DNA of 64,000 nt from Neodiprion pinetum. Taxonomy: Eukaryota; Arthropoda; Insecta; Hymenoptera; Diprionidae. Within the stretch, counting starts at the first letter, position 1. Every line of letters starts with the position of its first letter. The stretch is taken from NCBI RefSeq assembly GCF_021155775.2, contig NC_060234.1, positions 930,001 through 994,000 of the forward strand, given 5' to 3'. This document shows positions 10,702 through 24,442 of this stretch, in pieces. The position numbers were made by a program, and so were the translations under genes. Below the pieces are notes generated by a model. It ran no database searches, was not told where the DNA came from, and saw only the letters and a program-made list of their open reading frames with translations.

Positions 10702-12763
10702 CCAAAACTCACCCTCCATTCCGAAGCTCTTTTTCTGTCTCAAATTGTCGTTTACGTTTTTACGATTATAATTATTTCCTTGGCTCTGTGTACTGTGTTA
10801 TACTCACTGAACACTGTTTTTAATTAACGCTCATTTTTCACTCTCTCTCGAGAACCAAATTCTTAATTGCTTTCTCAAGTAGCTGTCCCGCAGGGATAGA
10901 AGGAAAGAATTTAAAAAAAAGTACGAAAGAGGAAAAGAAAGAGACAAAGTTTCGTGTGAACACTTTTTTAAAAACGATTCAAAAATTCAGATTCACCAAA
11001 TTTTAATGCCAAGAACATTAATTGTTTCCATTATCGTCGTAGCTTAAATGTTTATAATTTGAAAATTCGATATCCTTTCTCGCGTACATTAAAATTCTTT
11101 TAATCTAAAGAATCGCGATATCCTCGATAATCAATCGATCGATTAACATTCGCGACAACGTTCAGCTTTCATTGAAAAACGTAGGGAGTTTGTTTTGTTC
11201 TGTTTTTTTTTTTATCACGCTGAAAACAAGAGGGTGAGGGATTTTTTTCTCAAAAGATAATTTGCCGACCCCGCAGTGTTTTCTTATTTTTTTTTTTTCA
11301 AATTCCATTCAGCCCATTTGGCAGAAGAGTCGACGACCGAAGGGGCGCAAGGTGTCGGGACTTGATAAGGGTGGCCCGCAATGCAACGACTGACTGAGGG
11401 GTGGAGGGGTCGATTCAGACGTTGCTGACACGCTTCGTTCATTCCCCCTTTCGTACACCCTAGATCCTGTGTCCCGCAAAACTCAACGAATGACAATTGT
11501 TTCTGCAACTATTTCAATTCGCCAGCCTTCGTCGGTCGGTACAATAAAATCTCAAGGTTCAAAGAACCATCTCCTTAATTTTTTCACACTCTCCATAACC
11601 AAAAAGGTGGCGACAAGGGGAGAAAAAAAAATTATACAAAATGTATTGAGGAAAACAGTTTTCCAGATTGTTAAAATTTGAAATGCGTATCTCAAAAACG
11701 TGTAAAATATTTATCGTTTTTATCTCTACTACTTGTCAAAGACTGCAGTGCCTGAGCGAAAGTAATTATCAGTCGCTGAAGTTTACGCGCTAGGTCTGAC
11801 CGGGGTTGTAATTAATCCTCTCGAAATCCTCTAATTAATCCACGGATAGAATTAAACGGCCTCCGGTCGGCAGGCCGGCAGGGAAGAGGAGGAAGAAGAA
11901 GAAGAAGAGAATAAAGTCCTGCAGGAGCGAACGCCGGCGTCGAGCGCGCGCAGAAATCGACCCCCAAGAAGATCCTCCCGGATGTTTTTACAGAACGGTG
12001 GTGAATTTTCTCATCTCGCGCAACGCGGAAACGAGTTTTAACCCCCCAGCTGCAGCAATATTATACCTACCCGTCCTTAACCAACCTCGGCCTCGGGATG
12101 TAATGAGACTAATAGACACGTACCGATCGTAAAAAGCAGCCCCGTAAGTTTCCAAAGTTTAGAGCAACCGACCTGCAGCCCCTCTAACTTCACCTCGGCG
12201 CGGCGTTCCAGACGTTGACTTCACGCGATTTAAACCTCCTTCCGCTACTTTTATAAGGGTTTTTTTTTCATGCCGAGGAAGCGGAAGAAGACACGAGAAA
12301 TTTTGAGAAAAAAAAAACACAAATAAAACGTCGTCAGAGGGAGCGGTAGGAAAAATCGATCAACAGATTAACACTTTGACAAATATGAACTTACAAAATG
12401 AACGACGTGAAAATTTAGTAGCGTGACTTTAACGATGCACGTCTAGGAAAAATTGTTACCTCGATTCTTAGGATAGTCCAAGATTTATCTGATGAATCGT
12501 AACAAAGAAAACATGTTCGTATTACGAAAAGGCAACTCCTTGAAAGTAGTTTTAAAATTGTACAACAACGATTTTTTCCATTTTATTTCGTTATGCTAAC
12601 GTTATCATCTTCAGCCTTGTAACGTTCGAGATGCTGGATAAAACCGTTTTTCAATTCACCCATCGACTTTTTTTTTTATTTAGCGGTACAAGACACGAGG
12701 AAACCGAGCCTGCAGAAGCTGATGGCGAAAAGCCGAGTCATATCCTGCGAATTTACGATCCAC

Positions 12764-12767
<4 letters not shown>

Positions 12768-12798
<31 letters not shown>
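12768..12798 (+). repeat. (CT)n microsatellite
   Basis: About 30 bases of alternating C and T, equal to (GA)n on the minus strand; a potential GAGA-factor site. Confidence 0.9.
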
Positions 12799-12802
<4 letters not shown>

Positions 12803-14671
12803 CGATCACTCTCAGAAAAATAAGAACGATCCACCCTGCAGCCGTAGCTACGCGGTACATTTAACCAGAACGACTGCGCGCACTGGAAAAAGAATCACCT
12901 CTCAGTTTCAGTATCACGGAGGCATGTTTTTTTTCCTGACCTGAAGTTCCATGCAACGTAGGTCCCGCGGTCTTTCTCATAATTAGAGTAAAAATCACGG
13001 TACAAGATACAGTTGATTAAAAATATACCCCTGCGTATAAAGAGATTAAATTCAGAAGAGAAGCTGACCTCTCTCTTTCCCCATGGAATAAATGGAATGA
13101 GACAACAGCTTAGCTTTGGCGTCACTTATGTTTATCCTCCTCCTTCTCGCGGCGAGAGATGAAAATCTCGAAAGAGCTTTACGCGGATGAGTCTGGCATA
13201 TGCCGTCACGTAACCGGAGGGTGCTAAATATTTATCAAGGCGGTTTCCCCCAATCCGACAAACGTCTATTTGTACCGCTGCTTCAGCTACTACGGTGTAT
13301 CTGACCAAAATAATGGGGAGAAAAGTAAGTGGTGGGTCGTTATCCCGGAGTATTATATGCACGGAGATGGAGCGTAGAGGCTTCGGGGGGTGAGGGGGGT
13401 GAACGAAGCGCTGCGTTATATATTCCTCGAAACGTTCGCGACCCTCTTTTCGGGGCGCGCGTGCTGCACGAGCAGCATCAGGGAACCACCCCTGCAGTGT
13501 AAGCAGAGGAAAACTGCCGGCGGAGATGTTTGATTAAATAACCACCGCATCAACGCGCATTGAATCAGACGATAAACGTCGTGACTGGTATTCTATTAGG
13601 TTAAGTAAACGCTTGCAGGGCTTACAGACCGAACCGACCCCTGCGAGTCGGGCGCTGCAACGAAGTCACCGATACGCGTCGGAGACAAATGATTCCGTTC
13701 ACGGGTTTGTCGGTCGGTAGGTATATTACTTTTCACCCTCTATCTGCAGTTTGTCAGTTGTAGGTGTATTTTGTCTCTGATCGCGCAGCTCTGCATAACC
13801 AAAAAACTGCACAGCATTTTTTATGCTGATTGTTGTAGATTTTTACTCGCTGAAAAAGGTATAAATACTCAAAAAGTTCCATCACGTCTGGTTTTTTCTT
13901 GAACCCGTGTTCGTAGTTTCATTTCGGGTGAAACTCGCGTTCAACTCGAAACCTGACATCTTTATTTTTGATTCTGAAAACCCTGTGCAAATGTTATTTC
14001 CTACTTTCATTTAATATGTATTAGAGTGGGACTCGAGAATAATTGCAAACAGGGAAAGAGAAAATAGAAAGTGGAAGCGAGTTCGGAGGTGTATCGAAGA
14101 AAAGAAGAAAAGGTTTCACAGGGAAAAAGAATGAACGCGAAACGTTGAATAAATTTCACGAAGAAATTGTTTGTTTAATTCAATAAAAAAAATTCTTTAG
14201 TTTATTGCAATGAAATGGTGGTTATTTCGTTATTCTTATGCTTTCCTTATGCAAACAGCTTGTATTTTGCAAGAATACTGTATATGACGGAGGGGAATAA
14301 AACATTTTTCAGCAGACCTGTGTCACGGACGACGAAGTGCAGTGACATGGTTTCCACATCATCGATAGGAAATCATCCGTCGAAAGGTGAACGAGGTAAA
14401 AGCACCCACCGAAAATCTGATTCCAATTTAGACCTTGATTAACGACGTTTGCCTCGCCTCGTGGGTACGACTGTCGAGTGAAAGATAAGTCAGGTTACGC
14501 TATCAGGGTCATAAGGCAGAACACGCCGGGAGCCGGGCGGACCGGGATGGACGGGGTTGCGGGGGGCGGTTAGTATTTGAGATCGTGTCTTGGCATAGTG
14601 GAGTTTATAATGGGGGTAAGCCATGCTCGTGGCCGGATTATCGCGGGCTTGCAACCGCGGCGATAGATCAT

Positions 14672-14707
14672 CCGGCGGCGGTGGTGGTGGTGGTGGTGGT
14701 GGTGGTT
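14672..14707 (+). repeat. (GGT)n microsatellite
   Basis: About 12 GGT or GGC triplets in a row; the poly-His frame on the minus strand is an artefact of it. Confidence 0.9.
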
Positions 14708-17700
14708 CCCGACTCGAGCTCGTAAACCATAACTTACGGTTCGCCGATCCCCTCCAGTACCAACTACCATAACGCTTGCGTTATATCTACGTAGGCACTG
14801 CACAAAGTTTATGTGCCCTGCACCGACGGCTGCAGCCCGGAACGCGGTTATTTGCGGCGAAGCGGTTCCTCCGGATCGAAGAGAAGTTGTTAAAGCGTGC
14901 TTCTTTCGCTCGAGACAACGGGAAACGACGGATCTCCCGAACCCGTCGAATGACATCGAGCTTCTTCAACCCCTGAAGAGAGAAGCTGTTCGGAAATCGT
15001 CCTGAGTAACGATGGCGAAAGCTTCCATCATCCTTCGCTCTCAGAGTTCAGGGGCTAAAAATATGATCGAGGTGCGGAGGACGGTCTCTCTTCCCACTAT
15101 CCGTAATACTTCTCGAGAAAAATTTTCGAAGATTTCTCGACTGTCTCGAAGAGGGAAATGAGCGCGGTGAAGAGTTCCGTTTGATGGCACGGTGCGGTTT
15201 TATTGCCTGCGGTGTAATGCTCACCATAAAGCCATTTCGACGTGATAATGCGGTGACATGAAAGAAGGACTCGGGCCCGCGTCCAAGAGCGTGGTCAACG
15301 GTCAACCGACCGGCGAGATTACGCTATGGATAAGGCTATTTTAATCCCGGTGCCTGCAGCACGCGGCTTTCTCGAGGCAAATGCCTGATTTTCGTTACAA
15401 CGAGAGGTCGAAGAGTGCTACGAATGGAATCGGGTACGTGACGTGGCCCAACGAGTACGAAAATACGAGTGAATATCAGCCAGATCCTCGTCTCTCGATT
15501 AACAGGCTCTGCATCCTGGCGCAGGATGTCCACCGATCAGTCACTCGCCAAAGAAGAAGAAGGAGCAACGGACGGAGATATAGAGGGTCGAACCATCCCC
15601 GAGTCTCATTGTTTCGTCGGTCGGAATGCATATTTTGGAAGAATGTCGCACCCGCGAACATTTCACGGTGAGTCCAGCAGCGATTACGATCGAACTTGTA
15701 CAGCGTTAATCGCTCCGTTATACTCGAACCCCGAGGTTGGGTCGGAATTCGTTCTGATCTTCTTGTTCCTCTCCGGGTGACGCGTAGTTGAAATGTCCCT
15801 GGACACCGTCGCCTCCTCTAGTCAACGGGTCTGATCGTAATTGGCCGATTGGGGGACCGCAAAGGATAACTAACCTTCGTTCGGGCTGGGAGAGAGCGAG
15901 CCTGCGCCTCGCCGGTCCGACCGACGATGGGGAAGGACGAGAAGGACGAGAAGGTGGTACAGTGATAGATGCGGGCGCAAGACGCCGTCATGGGTGGCCC
16001 GCTGTGTCATGCTACTAGCCAGGGCCGTGCCCAGGAATAAGGATTACCGGTCGTTTCGTCGTTTCGAACCTCTTCGCTGGCAGGCAAGCGGCGGCGTTTA
16101 GTCACGATGCTTCCCCAGTAATCGTCAACCTGAGATTGTCAAATTATCCTTGCTTTTTGACTCGACTGAAGCAGGATATTCGTTGTTCGATGAAATTACC
16201 GGAGCATCACTGTTCCCGTAACAAATTTACCACCAGTGTAAATATTGTCACGCAGCGTGGCTAATAATCCGTTAAGAATGAGGATCACTTTCCGCCAACG
16301 TCTCGTTGCGTTAATAAACCCCTTGTCTTGTTTTTCTCAATTATGATCTTCCGGAGGACAGCAGCAGCGGCAGCGGTAATCGGCGTCCCGGGAAATCACG
16401 GAGGCAGGTGGTGCTGGTCGTTCCTCGGTATTCATGGTCCCTGAAATGGAATCACGTTCCCAATTCAACGCGCCGTTATCAACTCCAACGACGACGACGT
16501 TCGCCATTCAAACATCAAATTCGCAGTCTGGTCCTCGCGAGGGCGACGAAGTGAGGTCGACGATCCTGTTGGGGATTCACCCCGGCGCCGGGTCGTCTGC
16601 CCTGGCAGTCCGGGTTCGTGGAATCCGATCCGGCGTTAGGAGTCAGTCGACAAACTCTGACCGTGTGAACCCTGGCAAAGTAGCTCCGGGGTTATGCGGT
16701 CGTAAATATTGGCCTTTGTTTTCTTCCACGCGTCTGATCTCAGGTAAGGTTCAACGCCGATTTCGGTGATTATCTTGGCCCCGGATAGATGGCGTCTGGG
16801 GCACTAGCCGCATGGCTATGAAGCGATCATCCGCTGTCTGGTCTCATGTGGGATTTCGATGGTATCGCGGAGGCGGGCGATTGGACAGGGTTTCGGGGAT
16901 ATCGGACGGAGGCGAGTCACTTGGAGATCATTAGGATGGTCGGGGGTCGGGGACGTCATTCGGCGGATACTGACAATCGTGAGTCGCGCTCCGACAATGC
17001 GTTACGATAATGATGCGACGAAGACGAAGGCGTTGCACCGCGCATCCGAGGCCCAGACCCGCGTTCCTGTCGCCGAGGGTCAACTTTCGAGGGTGGAGAG
17101 GAGAGATCTCGCCCTAAATTAAATACTCGCGCTTCGGCCCCACCCACAACAACCGGACGTCTACGCAACAGAAATACTAAATTATACAGACTGCTAAACA
17201 GTCTCTGATTTATCAGTTGACGCATCAGACGAGTATGAGTGGCAAACCCGCAGGACTTTTTATACTCGAAAGAAGTTACTTTATGGTTCTATTTTTCTAT
17301 ATAAATAAATTGCTACGAAGTAACTTTTATATCTTCTTTTCACAAAGCACTTTTCACTAGTTCCAAGAAATCGGTGTATGGAAATATGTAGGTTATTTTT
17401 GCGAAGTGGGAGAAAAATCTTGCATGTTTAGTAAATTAACTGCATTATGTATAAGAATCTACAAACAAGGTATCTCTTGCCTGTCTTTCCTTTTTTTTTC
17501 TTTTCTCTGTATCTGTTGTGTGCTATATTATATTCTGGTCTCACTCTATTCTATACCTTATACACTTTGCCTTTCAAAGAAGAAACAAATAACGAATAAA
17601 CAAAAAACCGAAGCACAAATGTAAATATAAAGATAAAACATTTTTTTCTCAGCTTCGCAGGAAACAATTATAAGCATCTATAGCGTATACAAATTAAGCG

Positions 17701-19950
17701 CCGATATTATGTGAGCTGACTTCTTTAGCGATATTAGAATTCGGAGGTTTGCGTGCCGATTTTTAACCGGTCTAGAGTCTCGAGGTCGAGTTGCCGTTGT
17801 TCGGGCTGCAGCGACGAAGCGAGGCGGTTTGAAAAATTGCAAAAACTCTACGAAAAGGCGAGAAAAAAGAAAAATAAATACATACTTGAAATGAGAAAAG
17901 TTGTTCGGAAAAAACCACTGCCTCAATCGGTTTCGAAATACACACGAGATTGAATTGTTGTTGAATGTTAACGTCGCTAAACATGAGAAAGAAAATCATT
18001 ATTTTGCAATTTTCGAATGACTTTCGAGTATTTGCATATTGGAAAATATGGTTAGGTATATTTGGTTGAGTATAATTTGCTAAATTCAAGACAATTCTAA
18101 TTGTACGAAGGAAAGTTTTTTCCTGAATACTACCTCGATTCGCACAAAGTGTAACAATCCCTATCCAGGAGCTGTTATCAGAGTATCACGTGTTCGGCAG
18201 GGTCCTAAACCTTCTCCGAAACGTCTCCAACGGTTGATACAGGATCGAAATTGGGGTCCAGCACAGAGTGCAGGGTTTGGACGACGAGAGTGAATAAAAT
18301 TTAAGGAATGTAGAACAGGAGATCGGTCCAAGGCTCTTGCTTTAATTAGTCGGAACCGCCACATCGGTGGTACAGCGTTCGACGTACGTACACGGACACA
18401 CGCGCACACACACATGAGTCACCGATCGATGGAATTAATTATGTCAACCGATAAGGAAACTCAACTCTCCTCTCCCCCAACGAAGCGATGCGAAGCGGTT
18501 CGTTCGCCGGCTCTTTTAACATTCGCGAGTGAATACAAACTCGAACCTGCCATTCGCTGCACGAATGCAGCAGCAGGTCTGAATTTTTCGCAAATTCGTG
18601 ATTTTTGCGGCACGCTGAAAAGATGTCGAGTTTTTTTTTCTCTCTCTTTCTTTTTTGTTTTTTCTTGTTTTATCATCGGTGATGCTATCGCATGGCTATT
18701 ACACACACGCACAATTAAATCCCTTCAGCGAGCAGTATCGATATTACACCCTAATTATACGACGATGTCGAGTCGTTCCCGAGCTTTTTTATTACGCCGG
18801 CTTACACAGTCCTCAATTTAATTCGATCGCTTGATCGACCTGCTGTTCCAGCAGAGACGGGAGACGGGAGGTGGGGGGATTATTTTATTGCACGATCGGT
18901 TTAACTCGACGGTTCGAAACGATGTCGGTATGTTATACGTACATTTGTAACTTATCTTTATATACCTATACACAATAAGATACTTGTACTCTTTGTTATA
19001 ATTAGAAAGACGAACTGCAGTCACGAAAGACTTATACCTACCTACCCGCAGTTGACAAGTTTTATTCATTGTCAGTTTTTATTTTTTTTTATTTCACGTG
19101 CTCCATAAATTTTTCGTACATGTATATAGTACCTATTTCATTCAATCTATACGCGAAACTAGAGACGAGATGTGAAAAATTATGAAAAACCAGAGAGAAA
19201 AATTTGAGAAGTTGGCTTCGTCTGACCGCGGACTAAATCAGCCGAGCAGCGTCAAGCATCCCGGCGAAACGGTGCGGAACGTGGAGGTAACGTAAACGAT
19301 TATAGAAGACATAGACGTAGGAGCCTCGTGGATATGAGGCAACAGGCGACGAAGAGGACGAGGACCGAGAGCAGTAAAGCCGATACCATCGGGTAACACC
19401 GCATAAAGTGTCACGGTCCGATGCTGACAGCTACTCGGGGATATATTTTTCTCTGAGAGCATTTCTTTCCTCTTCTTCTTCTTTTTTCTTTTTTTTTTTT
19501 ATTCCTCCTTTTCTTCATCCATCATCTATTTTCTATTTTTAGTTATCGTTTTATTTTCTTCTCCGTCTTGTTGTTGTTGTTGTTTTCTTTTTTTCATCAT
19601 CCCGATGCCTCGAGTCCGACCATAAATTGGACGAATCTATTAAACGACTTTCAACGGGTGCGGAGGAAAAGAGAGAGGGATGGGACGATGTGATCTTGTC
19701 AAAGCGACAGGGAAATAATTAAGGTGACATCTTGTCTGAAAAGCTTGAAAATTTGCATCTACGACTTTGCGAGAGAAATCTCGATGGTTTGATAATATTA
19801 TTATTGCAGAATGTCTTTGAGAGGGTGATCGATTGTGGCGAATCGGTAATCGGTACCGATGTCGTGTGCGATCAGGGTGAGTGAGCGATCGAGCGAAGCA
19901 CGAACGCGAAGGGGGATCGATTTAAATCGAATAGCCGCGAGCTGAGAGCC

Positions 19951-20039
19951 GCTGAGTCGTTTACAATTAAGCAATGTAAGCGAGTCGCAGACGCGTGGAG
20001 CACCGTGTGTGGTCTCGGGTTCGATTCTCCCTCCCAGCA
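19951..20039 (+). repeat. tRNA-like sequence (tRNA-derived SINE head or tRNA pseudogene)
   Basis: The 3' part holds GGTTCGATTCTC, one base from the RNA polymerase III B-box consensus, followed by TCCCAGC that could pair partly with GCTGAGT 80 bases upstream. A weak A-box-like GCTGAGTCG lies at the 5' end. The minus-strand frame through it reads GESNPRP, a peptide seen in many spurious translations of tRNA-like repeats. T-stem and acceptor pairing is incomplete, so it does not look like a functional tRNA. No poly(A) or 3' SINE body was recognised. Confidence 0.4.
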
Positions 20040-20440
20040 TTTCGCCTTCTGTCTCTCTCCCGCTCTCCTCTCCACCCCTCGCTGCCTCTCCCTCTTCACG
20101 GCGTTCCTCGGCCCCTGACTCGAACGACTCCCACTATACCCTCCGGCGAGAGAGGAGCTAGGTAGGGGAACGAAGAAGGAGAGAGTATCGAATACCTAAT
20201 CGCGGATCGCGAAGCAGAAGTGGGTGACTCATCCCGAGGAGTTTGCCCTTTATCGTCACCCGTGAGGGTATCTCGCGCGATAAGAAAACCTTTTCCACAC
20301 AGGACTCGGAATCAGCTGTAGGGAAACCAGGGAGCATGCTGTTGTAATAAGGTATACCTCCTTGTAATATATACATATACCTATAAGTGAGACGGATCAA
20401 GTTCTCCTTCGTTGCCGAAGCGACAGGCTGGAAGAGATAG

Positions 20441-20488
20441 GGTGAGGGGGAGAGGGGGAGATAGAGAGAGAGAAAGAGAGAGAGAGAC
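20441..20488 (+). repeat. GA/GGGGA-rich tract
   Basis: GGGGGAGAG units merge into (GA)n. It is a purine-only stretch of about 45 bases apart from single T bases, and several GAGAG pentamers would suit GAGA factor or CLAMP-like proteins. Confidence 0.8.
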
Positions 20489-20713
20489 TTAGCCAGTCCT
20501 TAAATCCGTCCGGGTGATATTTAGTTTCTTAGTGTCATGTCGCTCTTAACGCATCCTCACCTCCCGACAAGTCCACTCTGCCCCATCGGGCGGGTCGAGT
20601 CGAGCGAAAGAGCCTGAGGTTATCGTGGTTAATTTTAATCTCCTCGCAACTCTATTCCCTTCGCATCATTTGTCCACGAGGTTAACACGCGGAGAGATTT
20701 TAGGTACTCTTAT

Positions 20714-20945
20714 TTAGGTAAGGTTAGTTTACCATTTATTGACACGTTTAGAGCCAGTTATTTATCATTTTATTTTCCAAAGTTATAAATTTACGGCATG
20801 AATTTCTCAATGACTAAAACCAATTACTAAAGGGTTAGACACTAGAACCTTATTTTTTGGGCATTTTAGAACCAAGGATCAAACAGATATAACCAAAAAA
20901 TGTCAATAGTTGGGACAGGGTCAATAAGCGGTAGACTTATCTTGA
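20714..20945 (+). mobile_element. MITE-like TIR element, copy 1 (232 bp)
   Basis: This segment aligns along its whole length with the reverse complement of 58983-59215. Shared blocks include TTATTGACACG near the left end and, near the right end, GATCAAAC(A/G)GATA followed by GTCAATA and GGGACAGGGT. The ends, (T)TAGGTAAG and CTTATCTTGA, are degraded versions of the TAAGGTAAG TIRs that are clear in copy 2. Too short for a transposase; a nonautonomous DNA transposon. Confidence 0.75.
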
Positions 20946-22830
20946 CCAAAAATTGGAACGGCGTGGAGTGAGTTTATAATTCTTGCGAACTCGTTGAACC
21001 ATCCCGTAATCTGTTAAATCATATTTACATTTCACCCTGACATTTTCAACCCCAAATTAGTGTTTTCACGGTTGATTATAGTGTTATCCACTCATGAGTA
21101 CCTACGATCTACTTTACTTTCACATTGTGAGAAATAAACCTTGTACATCCCAATCCATTGTTCGCGATCCGTGTCCGACTCCTTAATATTTTTTCTCTAC
21201 TCTCGTTTCTTTTCAATACGGGAGCAAAGGCTTTCGGATATATGTACACACCTACCACTCGGCTCATGCGTCGTTAAAAATGTATTTGAAATATGGATAA
21301 GGATCAGCGAGCGGTGCTCGTCGTGATACATCGGAATGACTTTTTCATCCAGCTTTGTAATAACGGGAAACAAGAGTAAGAGAGAGAGAGAAAGAGAGAG
21401 AGAGAGAATGGTGGGCCTGGCACGGTGCGTGTCGGGGTGTATTTAATCACCAGGAAAGTAAGCAAAATGGAAATTGGTGGTGCTTTTCATGAAATGGAAT
21501 GTAAATATAGCTTCTGCTGATTCGACTAATACACAAGAAAGAGGGTATAATCGGACGGAGAGCGTCGATCCGACCCGACATACGTCATCCGGCGCTTCAC
21601 GGTTTTGGCGGATGTTTATCAGCCCGAAAGGAATTCCGTGTCGCATCTTCCCAGTCTTCGTCACTAAGTCGTCCCGAAAGAAGTGGGAGAGTTATTAGGG
21701 TGTCGGAGGCGCCTCATGCGGCTCGTGTGAGACGGACGGGGCCCGTCAACGTCGTCCGACCGGCCTTATCATTAATCCTCGGCAACTAATACCGATCGGG
21801 GCCCGTCTCTCGATCGCCGTCGAGCGAGTGAGTCTCGCCCCCGTCCATCAACAACTGCACCAGCTACCGTAAAACTACCTCCTCCCCCTCCTCCTACTCA
21901 CAATCGGCGACCACCATCTCGGATGACCGGACCTCAAACTTAAGACGCCGTCGGCTTCACCTTGGAAATCGGGATCTTCTAATGACTTACACGGCGATAC
22001 CCTTTATCCCGATTGAAAATACGGCTCATCTATACGTCACCGGAAATTTCTGTATCGTCACAAGCACCCGAATATTTGCAAGTTACTGTCCGATTTTTTG
22101 GCAACAGTACGATTTCCGTGGCGCAAAAATTTGATGGTGGTGAATTTTGGGTTTCAATTAGTCGAAATAAAAAAAAGTTAAAGAGTGGCAAAAGATGATA
22201 TTTCGATTATTTTATGAGATATCGAAAATCATCGATAATGAAAATCTACAGATTCGTAAGGCAACTCATACGCAGGTCGAACTATTATGCTAACCTTTCG
22301 GCTGCAAAAGTCACCGTCCGCGTTTTTTGTACTGGGTGATGTGTTGTGGTTTCGGTTATGCTCCTGTCATACGGAAGCCGAAGTTATTTGTTAAGTTTTA
22401 TGAAAAAAAGACCAAAGCGCTTATAGCTCTTTACGGAAGCTTAAACGATAAATTTTTTATTCTCAAGTATTCTCCTTATTTTGGTAAAAATATTAAGAAT
22501 CAAACGATCCTCGAGGTGTAAATAAATTTACGGAAACTACGTACACGGACAAGAGGAAAAATATATTTCTCAATGACGCGTGGATAAACATTTTAACGAT
22601 CTTTCAGTCGCACGTCATTTCGTCGAAATAAATTGCTTGATAAGTAAAAGTAGGTAAACAGCTCGGATTGAATCGCTAAAAGCACGGTTCGTCTACACGG
22701 CTGGGGAGGAGGGCGAACTAAAGTTTAATACGCCGATGCTCCAAGCAAGGGTAAAAAAAATGCGCCAAGCGAAATGCCGTACAGCCGGTAATCAAAATAA
22801 CGGAGTTTGAGACTCAACAAGTCAGGATTG

Positions 22831-22907
22831 TTGATTCAGGGTGTTTTGTTATTTATTGTAGCTAACTAACTGGTATTTAATGTAAATAACAAAACACCCC
22901 GAATCAA
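22831..22907. repeat. 25-bp inverted repeat with 27-bp loop
   Basis: Arms 22831-22855 (TTGATTCAGGGTGTTTTGTT...) and 22883-22907 are reverse complements with a single mismatch. This could be a hairpin-forming element end, a very small MITE, or a transcribed hairpin. Confidence 0.75.
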
Positions 22908-23032
22908 TGAAGGTTAAGTCAAAACGACAAACATTCACTTTTACTGCGAGTAGCCGTAACATAAAAACTAGACCTAATCGAATAAAAATAAATATGGTTT
23001 TATAATGAGTGTAGTTTATAGGTATTTCAAAA

Positions 23033-23314
23033 TTAGCAAGCACCTTTCTTGTTACAAAATTTTCTTGACCAGAGTACTGTAACACTGTACATAAAATCAT
23101 TTTTGTTGATAAAAACCGCAATTTTGGAAAAATTTTAAAAATCGTATTACAATATAATTGGTGATATCTAAAATATTTGAATATCAATTCTATTATAATA
23201 AAAGTGAATTTTTGTTGACGAGTGTAACCTTGCCTTCGCAATGTTCCACCTTGAATTCATTGTCAGTAAAAACTAGCAAGCACGTTTCTTGTTACAAAAT
23301 TTTTCTTACCAGTG
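23033..23314. repeat. pair of about 40-bp direct repeats, 241 bp apart
   Basis: 23033-23073 and 23274-23314 share TAGCAAGCAC, then TTTCTTGTTACAAAATTTT, then ACCAG, with only a few mismatches. The region between them is AT-rich and noncoding. It may be the two ends of one inserted element or a local duplication. Confidence 0.7.
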
Positions 23315-24416
23315 TTATAAATGCGAGAGGTTACGATCAGCGGTGATAAGTGTCGACACGATGTCGTTGTCCAAGTTTGAGTCGCCGCAACATATTCACT
23401 AACAATCAAAACAAATGTAAACTCACCGATTTCGAGCTCCCAGGATCGCAGGGTGTGAACGTAGTCGACAAGTCGAGGGGAGGGAGGCGGCTGTGTTTTG
23501 TTTTTCGTGATGTCGCATCGTATCAGCGTCGTGACAATAACCACACCATTTCGCGATTTATCAACTACCTAATCGGCCCGCGTTATTGCGATTATTTGCA
23601 CGCCTCGGCCAAAACCGTTTCTTTTCACACCGGCACGCACACGCAGCGAATAACCGTCGGCCGGCATTAAGCCCCGAATTTGTCAACAGGCGCGACGACA
23701 ACTTTACTCGAGTAAACAGGACGAGTAGAAGTTCGAACGCGATACGCGGACGACGCCTTTCCCCGAATCACGAGGCGAAACGAATAATATTGCAGGCGAA
23801 TACGCGACGCTGTTACTCGGTACTCGACGATCGTTCATCGCGAGTTAAATTCGATAATCTCCACCAAAAGCAAATCGCCCGAATAACAGTTGACACGGGG
23901 AATTGTTGATCGGCGGCCATCTTTGACTCTCGACCCCAGCGCTGCTACGGCCAGTCGCGAATTACGCCGTGAAGTTGGCACTTTTACAAAGTTTTTTCTT
24001 CGTCGTTTCGGGGCTTTGCGATGTGTTCAAGTGGCTAATCTTTCGTAACGGTTTTTGTGTTTAACCCGTTGAGAAGAGTTCCTTGCGACATCAGAACCGT
24101 CTTTCTTCGTCTTCTAACAACTGGGATCGTTTTCAACCGACTCGACGAGAGGCAACAGGTGAGTGACGATAAATCTACGAATGTCTTATCGTTAGAAACT
24201 TTCTGCCTCAATATTGCACCGAACTGTGAAAGAATCGATACAATTTCGACCCCCCGCGTAGAGTTTCGGTCTATTCGTTACACAGGTTTTGCTTTCACCG
24301 TTTTTCGTAAAATTTCACCCCGTTTAAGTAATGCTCTCAACTCACTCGCCGAATTTAGTTTCGAGACGTGAAAAAAATGACAGTAAAACGAAGGGACAGG
24401 TCAGTTTTTGGTCGTT

Positions 24417-24442
24417 GGGGGAGGGGGGGGGGGGGGGGGGGG
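24417..24442 (+). repeat. poly(G) tract
   Basis: Twenty-six bases that are all G except one A. Such runs are rare, prone to length change, and difficult to sequence or assemble. Confidence 0.85.

Larger units (their letters stand above)
10702..19940. other. noncoding intergenic DNA between the en and inv 3' ends
   Basis: No exon supported by splice signals or recognisable protein. It contains a homeodomain-type site cluster at 11124-11150, a (CT)n run at 12768-12798, a (GGT)n run at 14672-14707, and a more GC-rich, CpG-containing part at about 14.5-17.1 kb. Frames stay open there by chance (up to about 110 aa), with no family similarity I can recognise. Confidence 0.55.

Noticed and set aside
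19872..20099. Minus-strand frame containing GESNPRP
   Set aside because: A known type of spurious peptide from antisense translation of tRNA-like B boxes; annotated as a tRNA-like sequence instead.
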